Origin: Luteimonas rhizosphaericola
GTDB taxonomy: Bacteria > Pseudomonadota > Gammaproteobacteria > Xanthomonadales > Xanthomonadaceae
DNA: 64,000 nt
Reading direction: 5' to 3'
Assembly (NCBI RefSeq): GCF_029888045.1
Contig: NZ_JARXRN010000016.1
Span: 62,001 to 126,000, forward strand
Shown here: in pieces, positions 28,087 through 36,850 of the stretch
Layout: each line of letters starts with the position of its first letter
Numbering within the stretch: position 1 is the stretch's first letter
The notes under the pieces: generated by a model
Told to the model about the DNA's origin: nothing
The model's input: only the letters and a program-made list of their open reading frames with translations
The model's database searches: none
Position numbers and translations under genes: made by a program

Positions 28087-28527
28087 ATGCCCCCTTGCCC
28101 GTATCGCTCCGCCGTCTATCTCTTCGTGCTGCTGCTCGCGGCCTGCGGCGGCCCGTCGCCCTATGCGGGCGGTGACGTGCCCGATCTGCAGCGCATCGAC
28201 GTGCGCATGGGCGAAGGCACGCCCGCGGCGACCGGCGACGAGGTCAGCGTGCACTACACCGGGTGGCTGTACGAGCAGACCGCGCCGGACAAGCGCGGCC
28301 AGATGTTCGACAGCTCGCGCGACCGCGGCCAGCCCTTCGTGTTCCCGCTTGGCGGGGGTCGCGTCATCCGCGGCTGGGATGAAGGCGTCGCCGGCATGCG
28401 CGTGGGCGGCACGCGCGAACTGCTCATTCCCGCGTGGCTCGGCTACGGCGCCGAGGGCGCGGGCCGCGTGATCCCGCCTGGGGCGTCGCTGGTGTTCGAG
28501 GTGGAACTGCTGGAGATCCGCGACTGA
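28087..28527 (+). CDS. FKBP-type peptidyl-prolyl isomerase lipoprotein
   Basis: A 146-residue exported lipoprotein. Signal peptide MPPCPYRSAVYLFVLLLAAC ends in a lipobox LLAAC, so Cys20 would be lipidated. The FKBP domain follows: VSVHYTGWLYEQ, FDSSRDRGQPFVFPLGGGRVIRGWDEGVAGMRVGG (active-site Tyr, Phe, Asp and Trp present) and the C-terminal IPPGASLVFEVELLEI. It catalyses proline cis-trans isomerisation in the periplasm and may assist folding of exported proteins. An in-frame ATG at 28063 would add eight residues to the signal sequence. The short frame at 28434-28661 overlaps its end and is not believed to be a gene. Confidence 0.9.
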   Translation: MPPCPYRSAVYLFVLLLAACGGPSPYAGGDVPDLQRIDVRMGEGTPAATGDEVSVHYTGWLYEQTAPDKRGQMFDSSRDRGQPFVFPLGGGRVIRGWDEGVAGMRVGGTRELLIPAWLGYGAEGAGRVIPPGASLVFEVELLEIRD

Positions 28528-28715
28528 CGCGACGCGAATGCCGCCTCGACTCGGAACTGCGCTCCGCCGTGATCGACGCCCTGCACGACTTCAGCCTCAC
28601 CCGCGCTGAAGACGCAATCGTCCGCCGCAGTGAATCCGAGATCCCTGCGGGAGCGTTCTAGCTGGCGGAGGACGACCACGGGCCATCGCCGACTCGGACG
28701 CGGTGGCAGCACTGC

Positions 28716-28804
28716 GTAGCCCGGATAAGCGAAGCGCATCCGGGACTACCGCGCAGAGCGGATGGCCGGCGCAGCCCCGGATGCGCTGCGCTTATCCGGG
28801 CTAC
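28716..28804. repeat. Inverted pair of GTAG-headed REP palindromes
   Basis: Copies at 28716-28744 (plus) and 28776-28804 (minus), GTAG heads outward, about 31 bases apart. The plus copy has inner loop sequence GCGAAGCGC; the minus copy has the GCGCAGCGC variant. The pair sits between the ends of convergent genes, as do the other pairs in the window. Confidence 0.88.
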
Positions 28805-28837
28805 CCGCTCGATCGGCGACTGGCGGCACGCCCGCCG

Positions 28838-29452
28838 TCAGACGGCGTTCTCGGCTTTCATGTCGCGATCGGTTTCGTCCGCATCCACCGCGGTTTCGTC
28901 CGCATCCACCGCGCGGCCCAGCGGCACCGGGGCCATCGACCGGAACACGCCGTCGCGGCGCACCCAGGCGTGGTACAGCGCCGCGGACAGGTGCAGCAGG
29001 ATCACCGCCAGCAGCGCCCGGGCCAGCCAGGCATGCGCGCTGCGCAGCACGCTGTAGAGCGCCGGATCGTGCGCGGCGATGGCGGGCAGGTGCACATCGC
29101 CCCACGGCACAACCGGATTGCCGGCCGCCGACACCATCCCCCAGCCGACCAGCGGCATCGCCAGCATCAGTGCGTACAGCGCCCAGTGCGAGGCGTGCGC
29201 GGCGAGGCGCTGCCAGGCCGGCAGGTCGTCAGGCAGCGCGGGCAGGCGGCGGAACAGCCGGTGCACCAGCCGCACGATCGCCAGCACCAGCAGCGCGATG
29301 CCGATCGGCCGGTGCAGCGCGAGCAGCGCCGGGCGCAGCGTGATCGAGGACACCATCGCCACGCCGACGAACAGCATCGCCAGGATCAGCACGGCCATCA
29401 GCCAGTGCAGGGTCCGGGCGAAGGCATCGTGGTGGTCGGGCGCGCGACTCAT
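28838..29452 (-). CDS. Cytochrome b561-family protein
   Basis: A 204-residue membrane protein with four main helices. Haem-ligand histidines are in RTLHWLMA (helix 1), LLALHRPIG, HASHWALYALML and LILLHLSAALYH-like positions (SAALYHAWVRRDGV is the typical end). It carries electrons between the quinone pool and a periplasmic partner. It overlaps the upstream catalase-like gene by four bases (ATGA), so the pair is translationally coupled, a known arrangement in which b561 may supply electrons to the peroxidase. The C-terminal tail holds a direct 21-base repeat (28871-28891 and 28892-28912) encoding AVDADET twice. Confidence 0.9.
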   Translation of the reverse strand: MSRAPDHHDAFARTLHWLMAVLILAMLFVGVAMVSSITLRPALLALHRPIGIALLVLAIVRLVHRLFRRLPALPDDLPAWQRLAAHASHWALYALMLAMPLVGWGMVSAAGNPVVPWGDVHLPAIAAHDPALYSVLRSAHAWLARALLAVILLHLSAALYHAWVRRDGVFRSMAPVPLGRAVDADETAVDADETDRDMKAENAV

Positions 29453-30534
29453 CGGGCAGCCTCCACGGGCACGGCGCCGGACACATCCGCACCATGCGCC
29501 ACCTCGCGCTGGCGACGGTCGAACGATTGCGCGTACACCGCCGCGCGCGCAGCCAGGATCGGATCGTCCGAGAGCGCGACGCCGTCGGGCACCATGGTCG
29601 GGTCGAAGTTGAGATCGCGGCACGCGCCGGTTGCCTGGTCCTGCGCGCCGGTCAGCACCACCGTGCCCACCACCACCTGCTCACGATCCTCCCGCCATGG
29701 CGTACTCGGGTCGCTCGTGTCGTCGCCCGCCGCCGCGAGCGTGGCGACCATGTCCCACCGCACCGGGCCACGCGCCAGGCGCTCGCGCAGTTCGTCCTGC
29801 AGGTAGTCGCCCTCGGCCGCCTCGCGCTGCGCCGCGCTCATCTCCACGAACGATGCCTGCGGCCGCATCGTCCAGCGCACCACGCGTTCGTCCCCGCCGT
29901 CATCGACGAACCGGAACGCGTGGATGCCGTAGTACTGCGTGCTGGCGAAACTGTCCGACCACGGCGCGGTCTTCGCCCAGGCCGCGAACCGCTGCGCCGC
30001 GGGATACCGCGCCACGAACGCGCGCATGCGCTCGGGATCGGGCTTGCCGGTCGCCGGGTCCGGCGCCGACGCACGGGTCTGCTCGTAGAACGCCTCCGCC
30101 GAGGGCACGCCGAAGAACGGGAAGCTGTTCATGGCCATCCGCCACTCGCCGCCCTCCCCGTCGCGCAGCACCAGCGCCATGCTGCGGACGCGCGCCTGCG
30201 CATCCAGCCCGTAGGGCGAGCCGCCGCCGATCGACATCCGCCCCGTCACCGGCACGGAGCCCGGGCCGAACACGCCCGCCCGGCTCAGCGCCGCGCCCGC
30301 GGGCGTGCCCTCGAACTGTCCGGACACGCACAGGCCCTTCGCGTGGGCGCGGCGGAACCCGGGATACGGCGTGGTGGAGGTCGCCTCGATGGCATCGGTC
30401 ATCCGGGCCGGCGTCAGCCGCCCGGGCGCCAGCCAGCCCGCGGTCCAGCCGAAGGCAGCGGCCACCGCGGCCACGATCACCGCGATGGCGACGTAGGGCC
30501 CATATCGGGGGCGAGGCGGGGGATCAGGAAGCAT
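29449..30534 (-). CDS. Membrane-anchored catalase-family peroxidase (SrpA-like)
   Basis: A 361-residue haem peroxidase of the small catalase family. One N-terminal membrane helix (about 13-34) anchors a periplasmic domain. The distal histidine is His64 in FRRAHAKGLC, SGQFEGTPAG and MAMNSFPFFGV are family motifs, and the proximal haem ligand Tyr334 sits in the RxxxY motif ARAAVY. These enzymes lack the full catalase core and reduce peroxides with external electrons. The coupled cytochrome b561 downstream fits that need. The frame is complete and no OxyR or sigma-factor gene is nearby. Confidence 0.9.
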   Translation of the reverse strand: MLPDPPPRPRYGPYVAIAVIVAAVAAAFGWTAGWLAPGRLTPARMTDAIEATSTTPYPGFRRAHAKGLCVSGQFEGTPAGAALSRAGVFGPGSVPVTGRMSIGGGSPYGLDAQARVRSMALVLRDGEGGEWRMAMNSFPFFGVPSAEAFYEQTRASAPDPATGKPDPERMRAFVARYPAAQRFAAWAKTAPWSDSFASTQYYGIHAFRFVDDGGDERVVRWTMRPQASFVEMSAAQREAAEGDYLQDELRERLARGPVRWDMVATLAAAGDDTSDPSTPWREDREQVVVGTVVLTGAQDQATGACRDLNFDPTMVPDGVALSDDPILAARAAVYAQSFDRRQREVAHGADVSGAVPVEAAR

Positions 30535-30832
30535 GGCGGCGGCTGTTGGCGGGCTCGCCGCAGCTTACGCGCGGGGGGCCGGTGGGTGGATGAACGCCGG
30601 AGAGAGGACACGCTGACGCGCCGGGAACGGCCGCGGGAGACGCGGCTGTCGAATCGCGCCCATCCCGTGCGTCGAACAACCACGGTCCCGAGGATCACGT
30701 CGTGAGATCCGGCCGCCGCACCATCGCCGCAGTGGCCGGGCAGCCACTGCAGGGCGGCGGCCCAACGAGACGCGACGGCAGGACCACACAGGAAATCGCC
30801 CGACACACCCCCACCACAGACGAGGAGACACC

Positions 30833-31279
30833 ATGAAGATCGTGACCAGCCTGAGCTTCCAGGGACAATGCCGGGAGGCCTTCGAGTTCTACGCTCAGGT
30901 CCTCGGCGGCCGGATCACCGCGGCGATTCCCTATGCCGACGGGCCGCCCGACATGCCGATCAGCGACCCGAAATACAAGTCCTGGCTGATGCACTGCTGG
31001 CTCGACGCGGGCGACCAGTCGCTGATGGGCGCGGACATGGACGTCGACTGGGCACCCAACATCGACAAGCCGAAGAACGGCTTCGACGTGACCCTGCATA
31101 CCGACGACATCGCACAGGCCCGACGCTGGTTCGAACAGCTGTCCGAGGGCGGTCGCGAGATCATGCCGTTCGCCGGGACGTTCTGGTCGCCCGGCTTCGG
31201 TTCGCTGGTCGACCGCTTCGGCGTGCCGTGGATGGTCAACACCGTGCCGCCGGCAGGCTGGACGCCGCCCGCTGGCTGA
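30833..31279 (+). CDS. VOC-family protein, PhnB-like
   Basis: A 148-residue single-domain VOC protein with the PhnB pattern: TSLSFQGQCREAFEFYAQVLGG at the N-terminus and the SLVDRFGVPWMVN ending. The metal-binding residues of true glyoxalase I are not obviously complete, as in most PhnB-like proteins. A GAGGAG ribosome site precedes the ATG at close spacing. It is not closely similar to the VOC protein at 755-1207. The 298 bases upstream show no gene. Substrate unknown. Confidence 0.87.
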   Translation: MKIVTSLSFQGQCREAFEFYAQVLGGRITAAIPYADGPPDMPISDPKYKSWLMHCWLDAGDQSLMGADMDVDWAPNIDKPKNGFDVTLHTDDIAQARRWFEQLSEGGREIMPFAGTFWSPGFGSLVDRFGVPWMVNTVPPAGWTPPAG

Positions 31280-31464
31280 CGCCGCGTCGGCTTGCCCTAC
31301 GGCGCTTGGCCCGGCCGGCCGGGCCGCCCGACAACGCCCGCCCCACCCGGACGAACTCGGGCCACCAGCCATCTGCGGCGCCAATTCCGCCCGCTCGCGA
31401 CGCTGGCATGCCGACCCGGGCCACGCGCCCCGGCCGAGGGTCCCGTGCCAGCGGCTCGCGGCGG

Positions 31465-31507
31465 CCAGGGCGGCCACGGGTCCGGAGGACCCGCAAGGCC
31501 GCCCTGG
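31465..31507 (-). terminator. Long nested hairpin just after the SDR stop
   Basis: An outer 11-bp perfect stem (CCAGGGCGGCC at 31465-31475 with GGCCGCCCTGG at 31497-31507) encloses an inner 7-bp stem (CGGGTCC/GGACCCG with a GGA loop). It starts 3 bases after the stop of the SDR gene on the minus strand and lies between convergent genes. No U-tract is seen, so it may act bidirectionally or as an RNA 3'-end stabiliser. Confidence 0.65.
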
Positions 31508-31510
31508 TCA

Positions 31511-32260
31511 TCACCAGCCCTGCTCCGTCGGCAGGACGAACAGCTCGGCGACGTCGACGTGGGCTGGCGCCTGTGCCGCGAACACGATGGTGTCGCCGAT
31601 ATCCTCGCCCTTGAGGAAGGTCATCTGGCTGGCGAGTTCGTCCATCTGCTGGCGATAGCCGGGATCGGTGATGTGGTCGTAGAGCTCGGTGGCCACAGCG
31701 CCGGGCTGGATGCAGGTGACGCGGATGTTGTGCTTCTGCCCGACCTCCATCCGCAGGCCGTCGGAGAACGCCGTCACCGCGTGCTTCGTCGCGCAGTAGA
31801 CCGACAGGCCCTTGAAGACCTTGCGGCCTGCGATCGACGACATGTTGAAGATGTGGCCGGAATGGCGCTCGATCATCCCGGGCAGGACGGCGGCGGTGGT
31901 ATTGAGGAGGCCCTTCACGTTCACGTCCACCATCCGGTGCCACTCGTCGACCTTGAAGCGGTCGATATCGGAGAGCGGCATCAGCCCGGCATTGTTGACC
32001 AGGATGTCGATCGGTCCGAGGGAGTCGACGAGCTGGGCGACGCCGGCCTGGACCGAATCCGGGTCCACCACGTCCATGTCGATGACCAGCGCCTCACCGC
32101 CCTTGCGCTCGATGCTCGCCTTCAGGTCTTCCAGCTTCCGCACCCGGCGGGCGGCGATGCCCACCTTCGCGCCCGCCTCGGCGAGCCTTGCCGCGGTCGC
32201 CGCGCCGATGCCACTCGAGGCGCCAGTCACCAGTGCGATCTTTCCGTCGAGGTTACGCAT
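31511..32260 (-). CDS. Classical short-chain dehydrogenase/reductase
   Basis: A 249-residue classical SDR. The NAD(P) motif is TGASSGIG (12-19), the structural NNAG is at 89-92, and the catalytic Ser142, Tyr155 and Lys159 are in NMSSIAG and YCATK. An Arg pair after the second strand (AARRVRKLE) favours NADP(H). It matches the YdfG/'serine 3-dehydrogenase-like' SDR group. Of three nearby starts the ATG at 32260 has the ideal 8-base spacing from AAGGAG; the ATG at 32266 is only 2 bases away from it. An AraC-family regulator lies 145 bases upstream on the same strand and is a candidate regulator. Confidence 0.92.
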   Translation of the reverse strand: MRNLDGKIALVTGASSGIGAATAARLAEAGAKVGIAARRVRKLEDLKASIERKGGEALVIDMDVVDPDSVQAGVAQLVDSLGPIDILVNNAGLMPLSDIDRFKVDEWHRMVDVNVKGLLNTTAAVLPGMIERHSGHIFNMSSIAGRKVFKGLSVYCATKHAVTAFSDGLRMEVGQKHNIRVTCIQPGAVATELYDHITDPGYRQQMDELASQMTFLKGEDIGDTIVFAAQAPAHVDVAELFVLPTEQGW

Positions 32261-32405
32261 TCGCATCACTCCTTGTCGTGCGGCCCACCACCGTGGTGGG
32301 CCTTCGCGTCAGGAGGACGCTAAGCCGTCCGCGTCCGGCCTTCTCGTGGAGCCTTGCTCCACCTGTCGCGGTCTTGCGCGGACGTGCACCGGGCGCCGGG
32401 AATCC

Positions 32406-33392
32406 CTACCCCTGACGGTAATGGCTCGGCGAGACACCGGTTTCGCGCCGGAAGACCTGTGCGAAATGACCCGGGCTGGAATAACCCACCGCCATGCCGA
32501 TCTCGATGATGCTCGCGTCGGTTTCCTGCAGCAGCTGCTGCGCGCGCGCGATGCGTTCGCGAATGAAGTACCGAGACGGCGAAAGCCCGGTGGCGCGCTT
32601 GAACTGGCGGCTGAAATGGAACCTACTCATGCCGACGGCGTCCGCCAGTCGTGCCAGATCGAAGGGTTCGGCCAGTTGCGCCTCAAGATGGGCGAGGGCC
32701 CGCCGCAACTTGAACCGCGGCAGCGCCGCCTGCCGCTCGTCCGCGGTGCCCTGCGACGCATAGTGACGGATCAGGTGGACCGCGATGGCCTGGGCGATGC
32801 CGTGCACGAACAGTTCGCTGCCGGCGCTGTCCCGGCCCAGTTCTCGACGGACCAGGGCCAGCAGGTGCGACAGCTCTGGATCCGTGCCGCCGGACACGTC
32901 GCGCAGGACGGGCGGAACCGGGTGTCCGAGCATCTCGCGACCGACACGCTCGAACAGCGGGATCGACAGATACAGATGCATGACTTGGAACGGGTCGGCA
33001 CCGATCGCGCGCCAGCGCATCTCGTAGGGTGACGGCGTACGGGTCAGGAAGAAGTCGCCGACCCGGACGTGGCAGGCGACCCAGTCGCCCCCGAGCTCGC
33101 GCTCTTCGATGATCGCCTCTCCGGAGACGATCCAGACGACGAAGGGTTCGGGCACCGCCGGGACGAGGAACGGCTCCTGGTGGGACTGGCGCGAGTAGAC
33201 CTTCACCAGGAGATCGGCCCATGCCGGACTGTCGCTGCTCGCCAGCGTGCGACCGGCGATGAAGTGCTCGAGCCCGCGAGGGGACGTGCGATCCCGGGCC
33301 TGCCCTCCGGTTTCGGGGGCGCGCGCAGGCGGAACGGCGCGCTCGGCGCGCCTGGAAGGACGCACGGCCCCCTTCTCTTCCGGACTCGCCAT
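32406..33392 (-). CDS. AraC-family transcriptional regulator with cupin-type sensor
   Basis: A 328-residue regulator. An N-terminal disordered, charged segment (about 1-45) precedes a cupin-like AraC_binding sensing domain (PEPFVVWIVSGEAIIEERE, then VGDFFLTRTPSPYEMRW). The C-terminal DNA-binding domain has both helix-turn-helix motifs: DLARLADAVGMSRFHFSRQF and IIEIGMAVGYSSPGHFAQVF. The ATG at 33392 is used; a GTG 18 bases upstream is also possible. It is placed directly upstream of an SDR gene on the same strand. The divergent promoter region toward the zinc-ribbon SDR is 274 bases. Confidence 0.87.
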   Translation of the reverse strand: MASPEEKGAVRPSRRAERAVPPARAPETGGQARDRTSPRGLEHFIAGRTLASSDSPAWADLLVKVYSRQSHQEPFLVPAVPEPFVVWIVSGEAIIEERELGGDWVACHVRVGDFFLTRTPSPYEMRWRAIGADPFQVMHLYLSIPLFERVGREMLGHPVPPVLRDVSGGTDPELSHLLALVRRELGRDSAGSELFVHGIAQAIAVHLIRHYASQGTADERQAALPRFKLRRALAHLEAQLAEPFDLARLADAVGMSRFHFSRQFKRATGLSPSRYFIRERIARAQQLLQETDASIIEIGMAVGYSSPGHFAQVFRRETGVSPSHYRQG

Positions 33393-33666
33393 TGTCTTCA
33401 CGACGACCACCTGATTCCGCGTGCCAAGTTCCAGTGCCGCTGGAAGAGCCGTGCAGCGTTCCGATCTCCCGCATCAGGCGGATACAGCAACGGCGTCCGC
33501 GGCAATGATAGTCGTGGACGCGGGCAGGACCCACCGGCACCACGCCACGCCTGCCCGACACATGCCGTACCATGCCGCCCCGGTGGGACCTGCCCCGTCC
33601 CGCTTCCGCGCAAAGTCCCCCGGATCGCGCGCCCCGCCGCCCGCTCCAGTCTCCGTTGCCAGACCC

Positions 33667-35247
33667 ATGACCAGTCACCTCCGCGCCGCCGCTCACGGCG
33701 ACGCCACCCTGCCCGAGCGCGCACGCATCGCGCTCGACGTACTCGAAGCGATCCGCGACGACCGCGGCCTGCTCGACGCCCTGCCCGACGCCGACCGCAT
33801 CCGCCTGCTGCAGGCGGTGGCGCTGGTGCACCATCCCGAGCCCCGCGCGCGGCGCAAGCAGGCCAAGCAGGACGCACGGGAACGCGCCCGCGACAAGGCG
33901 CGCGCGACCGAGGCGCTGCTCGACCAGACCGGCATCCGCACCCTGCGCCGCAAACCGGTGTTCACCACCCCGAACTACTTCCCGCCGCAGCCGCCCGGCC
34001 AGCACGACCCGCGCAACAACGCGATCGACGCCTTTCCCCATGGGTCTGTCGGCGAGTCGCCCGAACTGCTGCACTGCTATGTGTGCAAGCGCAAGTACAC
34101 GCGCGTCCACCACTTCTACGACCAGCTGTGCACGCAGTGCGCGGAGCTCAATTTCCGCAAGCGCACCGAAACCGCCGACCTCACCGGCCGCGTCGCCCTG
34201 CTGACCGGCGGACGGGTGAAGATCGGCTACCAGGCCGGCCTGAAGCTGCTGCGCGCCGGGTGCACCCTCATCGTCACCACGCGTTTCCCGCGCGATTCCG
34301 CGCAGCGCTATGCCCGGGAACCGGACTTCGACCAGTGGGGCCATCGCCTCGAGGTGTTCGGACTGGACCTTCGGCATACGCCCAGCGTCGAAGCCTTCTG
34401 CGCCGAGCTCCTGGCCACCCGCGACCGGCTCGACTTCATCGTCAACAACGCCTGCCAGACCGTGCGCCGGCCGCCGGCGTTCTACGCCCACATGATGGCC
34501 GGCGAGACCGCGGCGCTGCACACCCTGCCCGAGCACGTGCGCAGGCTGGTGGGCGGCTACGAGGGCCTGCGGGCCGCTGACCTGCTGCCCGGCGGCAGCC
34601 AGTCGCTGGTGAACGGGGCGGGCGGGCCCGCGCCGGCGGGACTGGCACGTGCGGCGGAACTGTCCCAGGTGCCGCTGCTGGCCGACGAACTGCTCGGCCA
34701 GGCGCACCTGTTCCCCGAGGGGCGCGTGGACCAGGACCTGCAGCAGGTGGATCTGCGCGGACGCAATTCCTGGCGCCTGCAGATGGACGAGGTGCCCGCG
34801 GTGGAACTGCTCGAGACGCAGCTGGTCAACGCCGTCGCCCCCTTCATTCTCAACGCACGCCTGAAGGCGCTGATGCTGCGCACCCCCGGGCGCGACAAGC
34901 ACATCGTCAACGTCTCGGCGGTCGAAGGCCAGTTCTACCGCAACTTCAAGACCACCAAGCACCCGCACACCAACATGGCCAAGGCCGCGCTGAACATGAT
35001 GACGCGCACCGCGGCCGCGGATTACCACGGCGACGGCATCCACATGAACGCCGTCGACACCGGCTGGGTGACCGACGAGGATCCGGCCGAGATCGCTGCG
35101 CGCAAGATCATCGAGGAGCGGTTCCATCCGCCGCTCGACATCGTCGACGGCGCCGCCCGCATCGTCGACCCGATCATCGACGGCATCAACACCGGCCGCC
35201 ACGTCTGGGGCCAGTTCCTGAAGGACTACGCACCGACGGACTGGTGA
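33667..35247 (+). CDS. Zinc-ribbon SDR-fold oxidoreductase-like protein
   Basis: A 526-residue protein. The N-terminal 100 residues are helical and charged. A four-cysteine zinc ribbon follows (CYVC about 137-140 and CTQC about 157-160). The rest is an extended SDR fold: VALLTGGRVKIGYQAGLKLL (TGxxxxxG), FIVNNACQTVRR (NNA), IVNVSAVEGQF (Ser417) and HTNMAKAALNMM with Lys439. The position four before that Lys, normally the catalytic Tyr, is Thr435. An insertion of about 130 residues lies between the NNA strand and the Ser strand. This architecture is conserved in a little-studied family found in bacteria and some eukaryotes. Enzymatic activity is therefore doubtful, with binding or regulation possible. 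Confidence 0.85.
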   Translation: MTSHLRAAAHGDATLPERARIALDVLEAIRDDRGLLDALPDADRIRLLQAVALVHHPEPRARRKQAKQDARERARDKARATEALLDQTGIRTLRRKPVFTTPNYFPPQPPGQHDPRNNAIDAFPHGSVGESPELLHCYVCKRKYTRVHHFYDQLCTQCAELNFRKRTETADLTGRVALLTGGRVKIGYQAGLKLLRAGCTLIVTTRFPRDSAQRYAREPDFDQWGHRLEVFGLDLRHTPSVEAFCAELLATRDRLDFIVNNACQTVRRPPAFYAHMMAGETAALHTLPEHVRRLVGGYEGLRAADLLPGGSQSLVNGAGGPAPAGLARAAELSQVPLLADELLGQAHLFPEGRVDQDLQQVDLRGRNSWRLQMDEVPAVELLETQLVNAVAPFILNARLKALMLRTPGRDKHIVNVSAVEGQFYRNFKTTKHPHTNMAKAALNMMTRTAAADYHGDGIHMNAVDTGWVTDEDPAEIAARKIIEERFHPPLDIVDGAARIVDPIIDGINTGRHVWGQFLKDYAPTDW

Positions 35248-35323
35248 GCTGACGTGCGCGCGACGGATGATCCGCTCGCGCGTCCGACGCCGGTTCGATA
35301 CGCACTGCACGACGTTCGCAGGC

Positions 35324-35353
35324 GCGCCATGCGTGCGTCCCGCAGCATGGCGC
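35324..35353. terminator. Hairpin between convergent genes
   Basis: GCGCCATGC (35324-35332) and GCATGGCGC (35345-35353) make a perfect 9-bp stem with a 12-base loop, midway between the stop codons of the SDR-like gene and the PLP enzyme. No T-tract. Bidirectional terminator role inferred from position. Confidence 0.5.
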
Positions 35354-35372
35354 TCCGGACCCGGCCGCCGTG

Positions 35373-36686
35373 CTAGCCGGAGATCTCCCGCACCGCACGC
35401 ACCGCGCGATCGACCTCCTCGCTCGTGTTCACCAGGCTCGGCGCCAGCCGTGCATACGTGATCGCGTAGGGGCTGGTGCTGGCGATGATCCTGCGCGCCA
35501 GCAACTGCCTCACCACCTCCGCCGGCGCCACGCCTTCCACCTCGAACGAGACCAGCCCCGCCGACAGCTCGCCGGACATCGGCGTGTGCAGCTTCACCTT
35601 CGGGTTCGCCGCCAGGCCGGCCTTGCACTGGTCGTTGAGTTCGCGGATGCGCGCCGCGACCCGTGCGCGCCCCATCTGCCGGTGCATGCGGAACGCCGCA
35701 GCGGTCGCCCACTGGTGCTCGTAAGCGTGGAAGCCGCCCGGACTCATGCGGTCGGCGGTGGTGGGCGTGGACGGCGCGACGCCTCGTTCCCAGGCCAGGT
35801 ACTGCCCGACATCGGTGAAGCTCGGGATCAGCGGGCGCAGCCGCGCCCAGTTGTCGGCACTCGCCCAGACCAGGCCGGTGCCGCGCGGGGAGAACATCCA
35901 CTTGTGGGTGCCGGCGCAGAAGTAGTCGCAGCCCAGCGTGGCGACGGTCTCGTCGGTGGACCCGAGGCCATGCACGCCATCCACCACCAGCAGCAGCGGC
36001 GGGCCCGGGCGGGCGCGCAACGCGGCGGCGATCTCGCGGATCGGGAGGCGGATGCCGCTGCTCGAATGCACCCAGGTCAGCCCCACCACCCGGGTGCGCG
36101 GGCCGATGCCGGCGAGCAGCGCCTCGATCACCGATTCCGTCGTTGCCGTCGCCGCCTCCCCGAACAGCGGCACCATGCGCATGCGCGCGCCGGCGCGCTC
36201 GACGGCCAGCCGGATCGATTCGTGGTGGGAATAGTGGTCGTGCGTGGTGCACAGCACCTCGTCGCCGGCCCGCAGCGGCAGCCCCTGGTACACCAGCGTC
36301 AGACCGGTGGTGGTGTTGCCGGTCAGGCAGACGTCCTGCGGCCGCGCCCCGAGGTAGTCGGCGACCTCCGCTTGCACCTGCACGTGGAGGTTGTCCGCGC
36401 CCTCGGAAAACATGCCGTGCTCCACCGTGGCGAACGGGTTGCGGTCGATCGCGCGGCGGTAGCCGTCGATCGCGGCCTGCACCGGCGCCGGGTGGCTGGC
36501 GATGAAGAAGCTGGCGAAGTGCATCCATGCCGGATCGAGCGGGAACTGGGCGCGCACGGCCTCCCAGGTGGACAGGTCGGGCGCCGGCGGCGTCTCCGCT
36601 TCCAGCGCCGCCAGCAGGCTGCCCGGCAGCAGCGCCGTGGTCAGCGCGGCCGGCGCTGCCAGCATGCCACGTCGGGTGATCCGCAT
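35373..36686 (-). CDS. Exported class V aminotransferase-fold PLP enzyme
   Basis: A 437-residue PLP-dependent enzyme of the class V aminotransferase/cysteine desulfurase fold, closest in style to isopenicillin-N-epimerase-like proteins. The cofactor lysine is Lys262 in AGTHKWMFSP; Asp236 in VVDGVHGLG binds the pyridine nitrogen. The N-terminus (MRITRRGMLAAPAALTTALL) is a twin-arginine-type signal sequence, so the enzyme is probably folded with PLP in the cytoplasm and exported to the periplasm. A periplasmic PLP enzyme is uncommon. The substrate is unknown. Upstream on the same strand is a methyltransferase, 164 bases away. Confidence 0.88.
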   Translation of the reverse strand: MRITRRGMLAAPAALTTALLPGSLLAALEAETPPAPDLSTWEAVRAQFPLDPAWMHFASFFIASHPAPVQAAIDGYRRAIDRNPFATVEHGMFSEGADNLHVQVQAEVADYLGARPQDVCLTGNTTTGLTLVYQGLPLRAGDEVLCTTHDHYSHHESIRLAVERAGARMRMVPLFGEAATATTESVIEALLAGIGPRTRVVGLTWVHSSSGIRLPIREIAAALRARPGPPLLLVVDGVHGLGSTDETVATLGCDYFCAGTHKWMFSPRGTGLVWASADNWARLRPLIPSFTDVGQYLAWERGVAPSTPTTADRMSPGGFHAYEHQWATAAAFRMHRQMGRARVAARIRELNDQCKAGLAANPKVKLHTPMSGELSAGLVSFEVEGVAPAEVVRQLLARRIIASTSPYAITYARLAPSLVNTSEEVDRAVRAVREISG

Positions 36687-36850
36687 GGACGTCTCCGCGG
36701 CATGGCCCCGGGGGACCGATGACGGGACCAACGCGAGCGCAGGCCCGGAGCGGTCAGCGGGCGCGGACCCGACACGGCCGGCCCGGCGCGTGGGCAGCCC
36801 GCCCGGCGCCCACGGGCTCCCTTGGAAGGCACGGCGTCGTCCGTCCAGAT

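Noticed and set aside
28434..28661. A 75-codon frame overlapping the FKBP end
   Set aside because: No ribosome site, and the first part is antisense-style sequence of the FKBP gene. The last 40 residues might be a remnant but cannot be supported.
32683..36528. A 1281-codon minus-strand open frame
   Set aside because: It runs antisense through the zinc-ribbon SDR gene and out of frame through the AraC and aminotransferase genes. Its sequence is low-complexity Arg/Gly/Ala, an effect of high GC.
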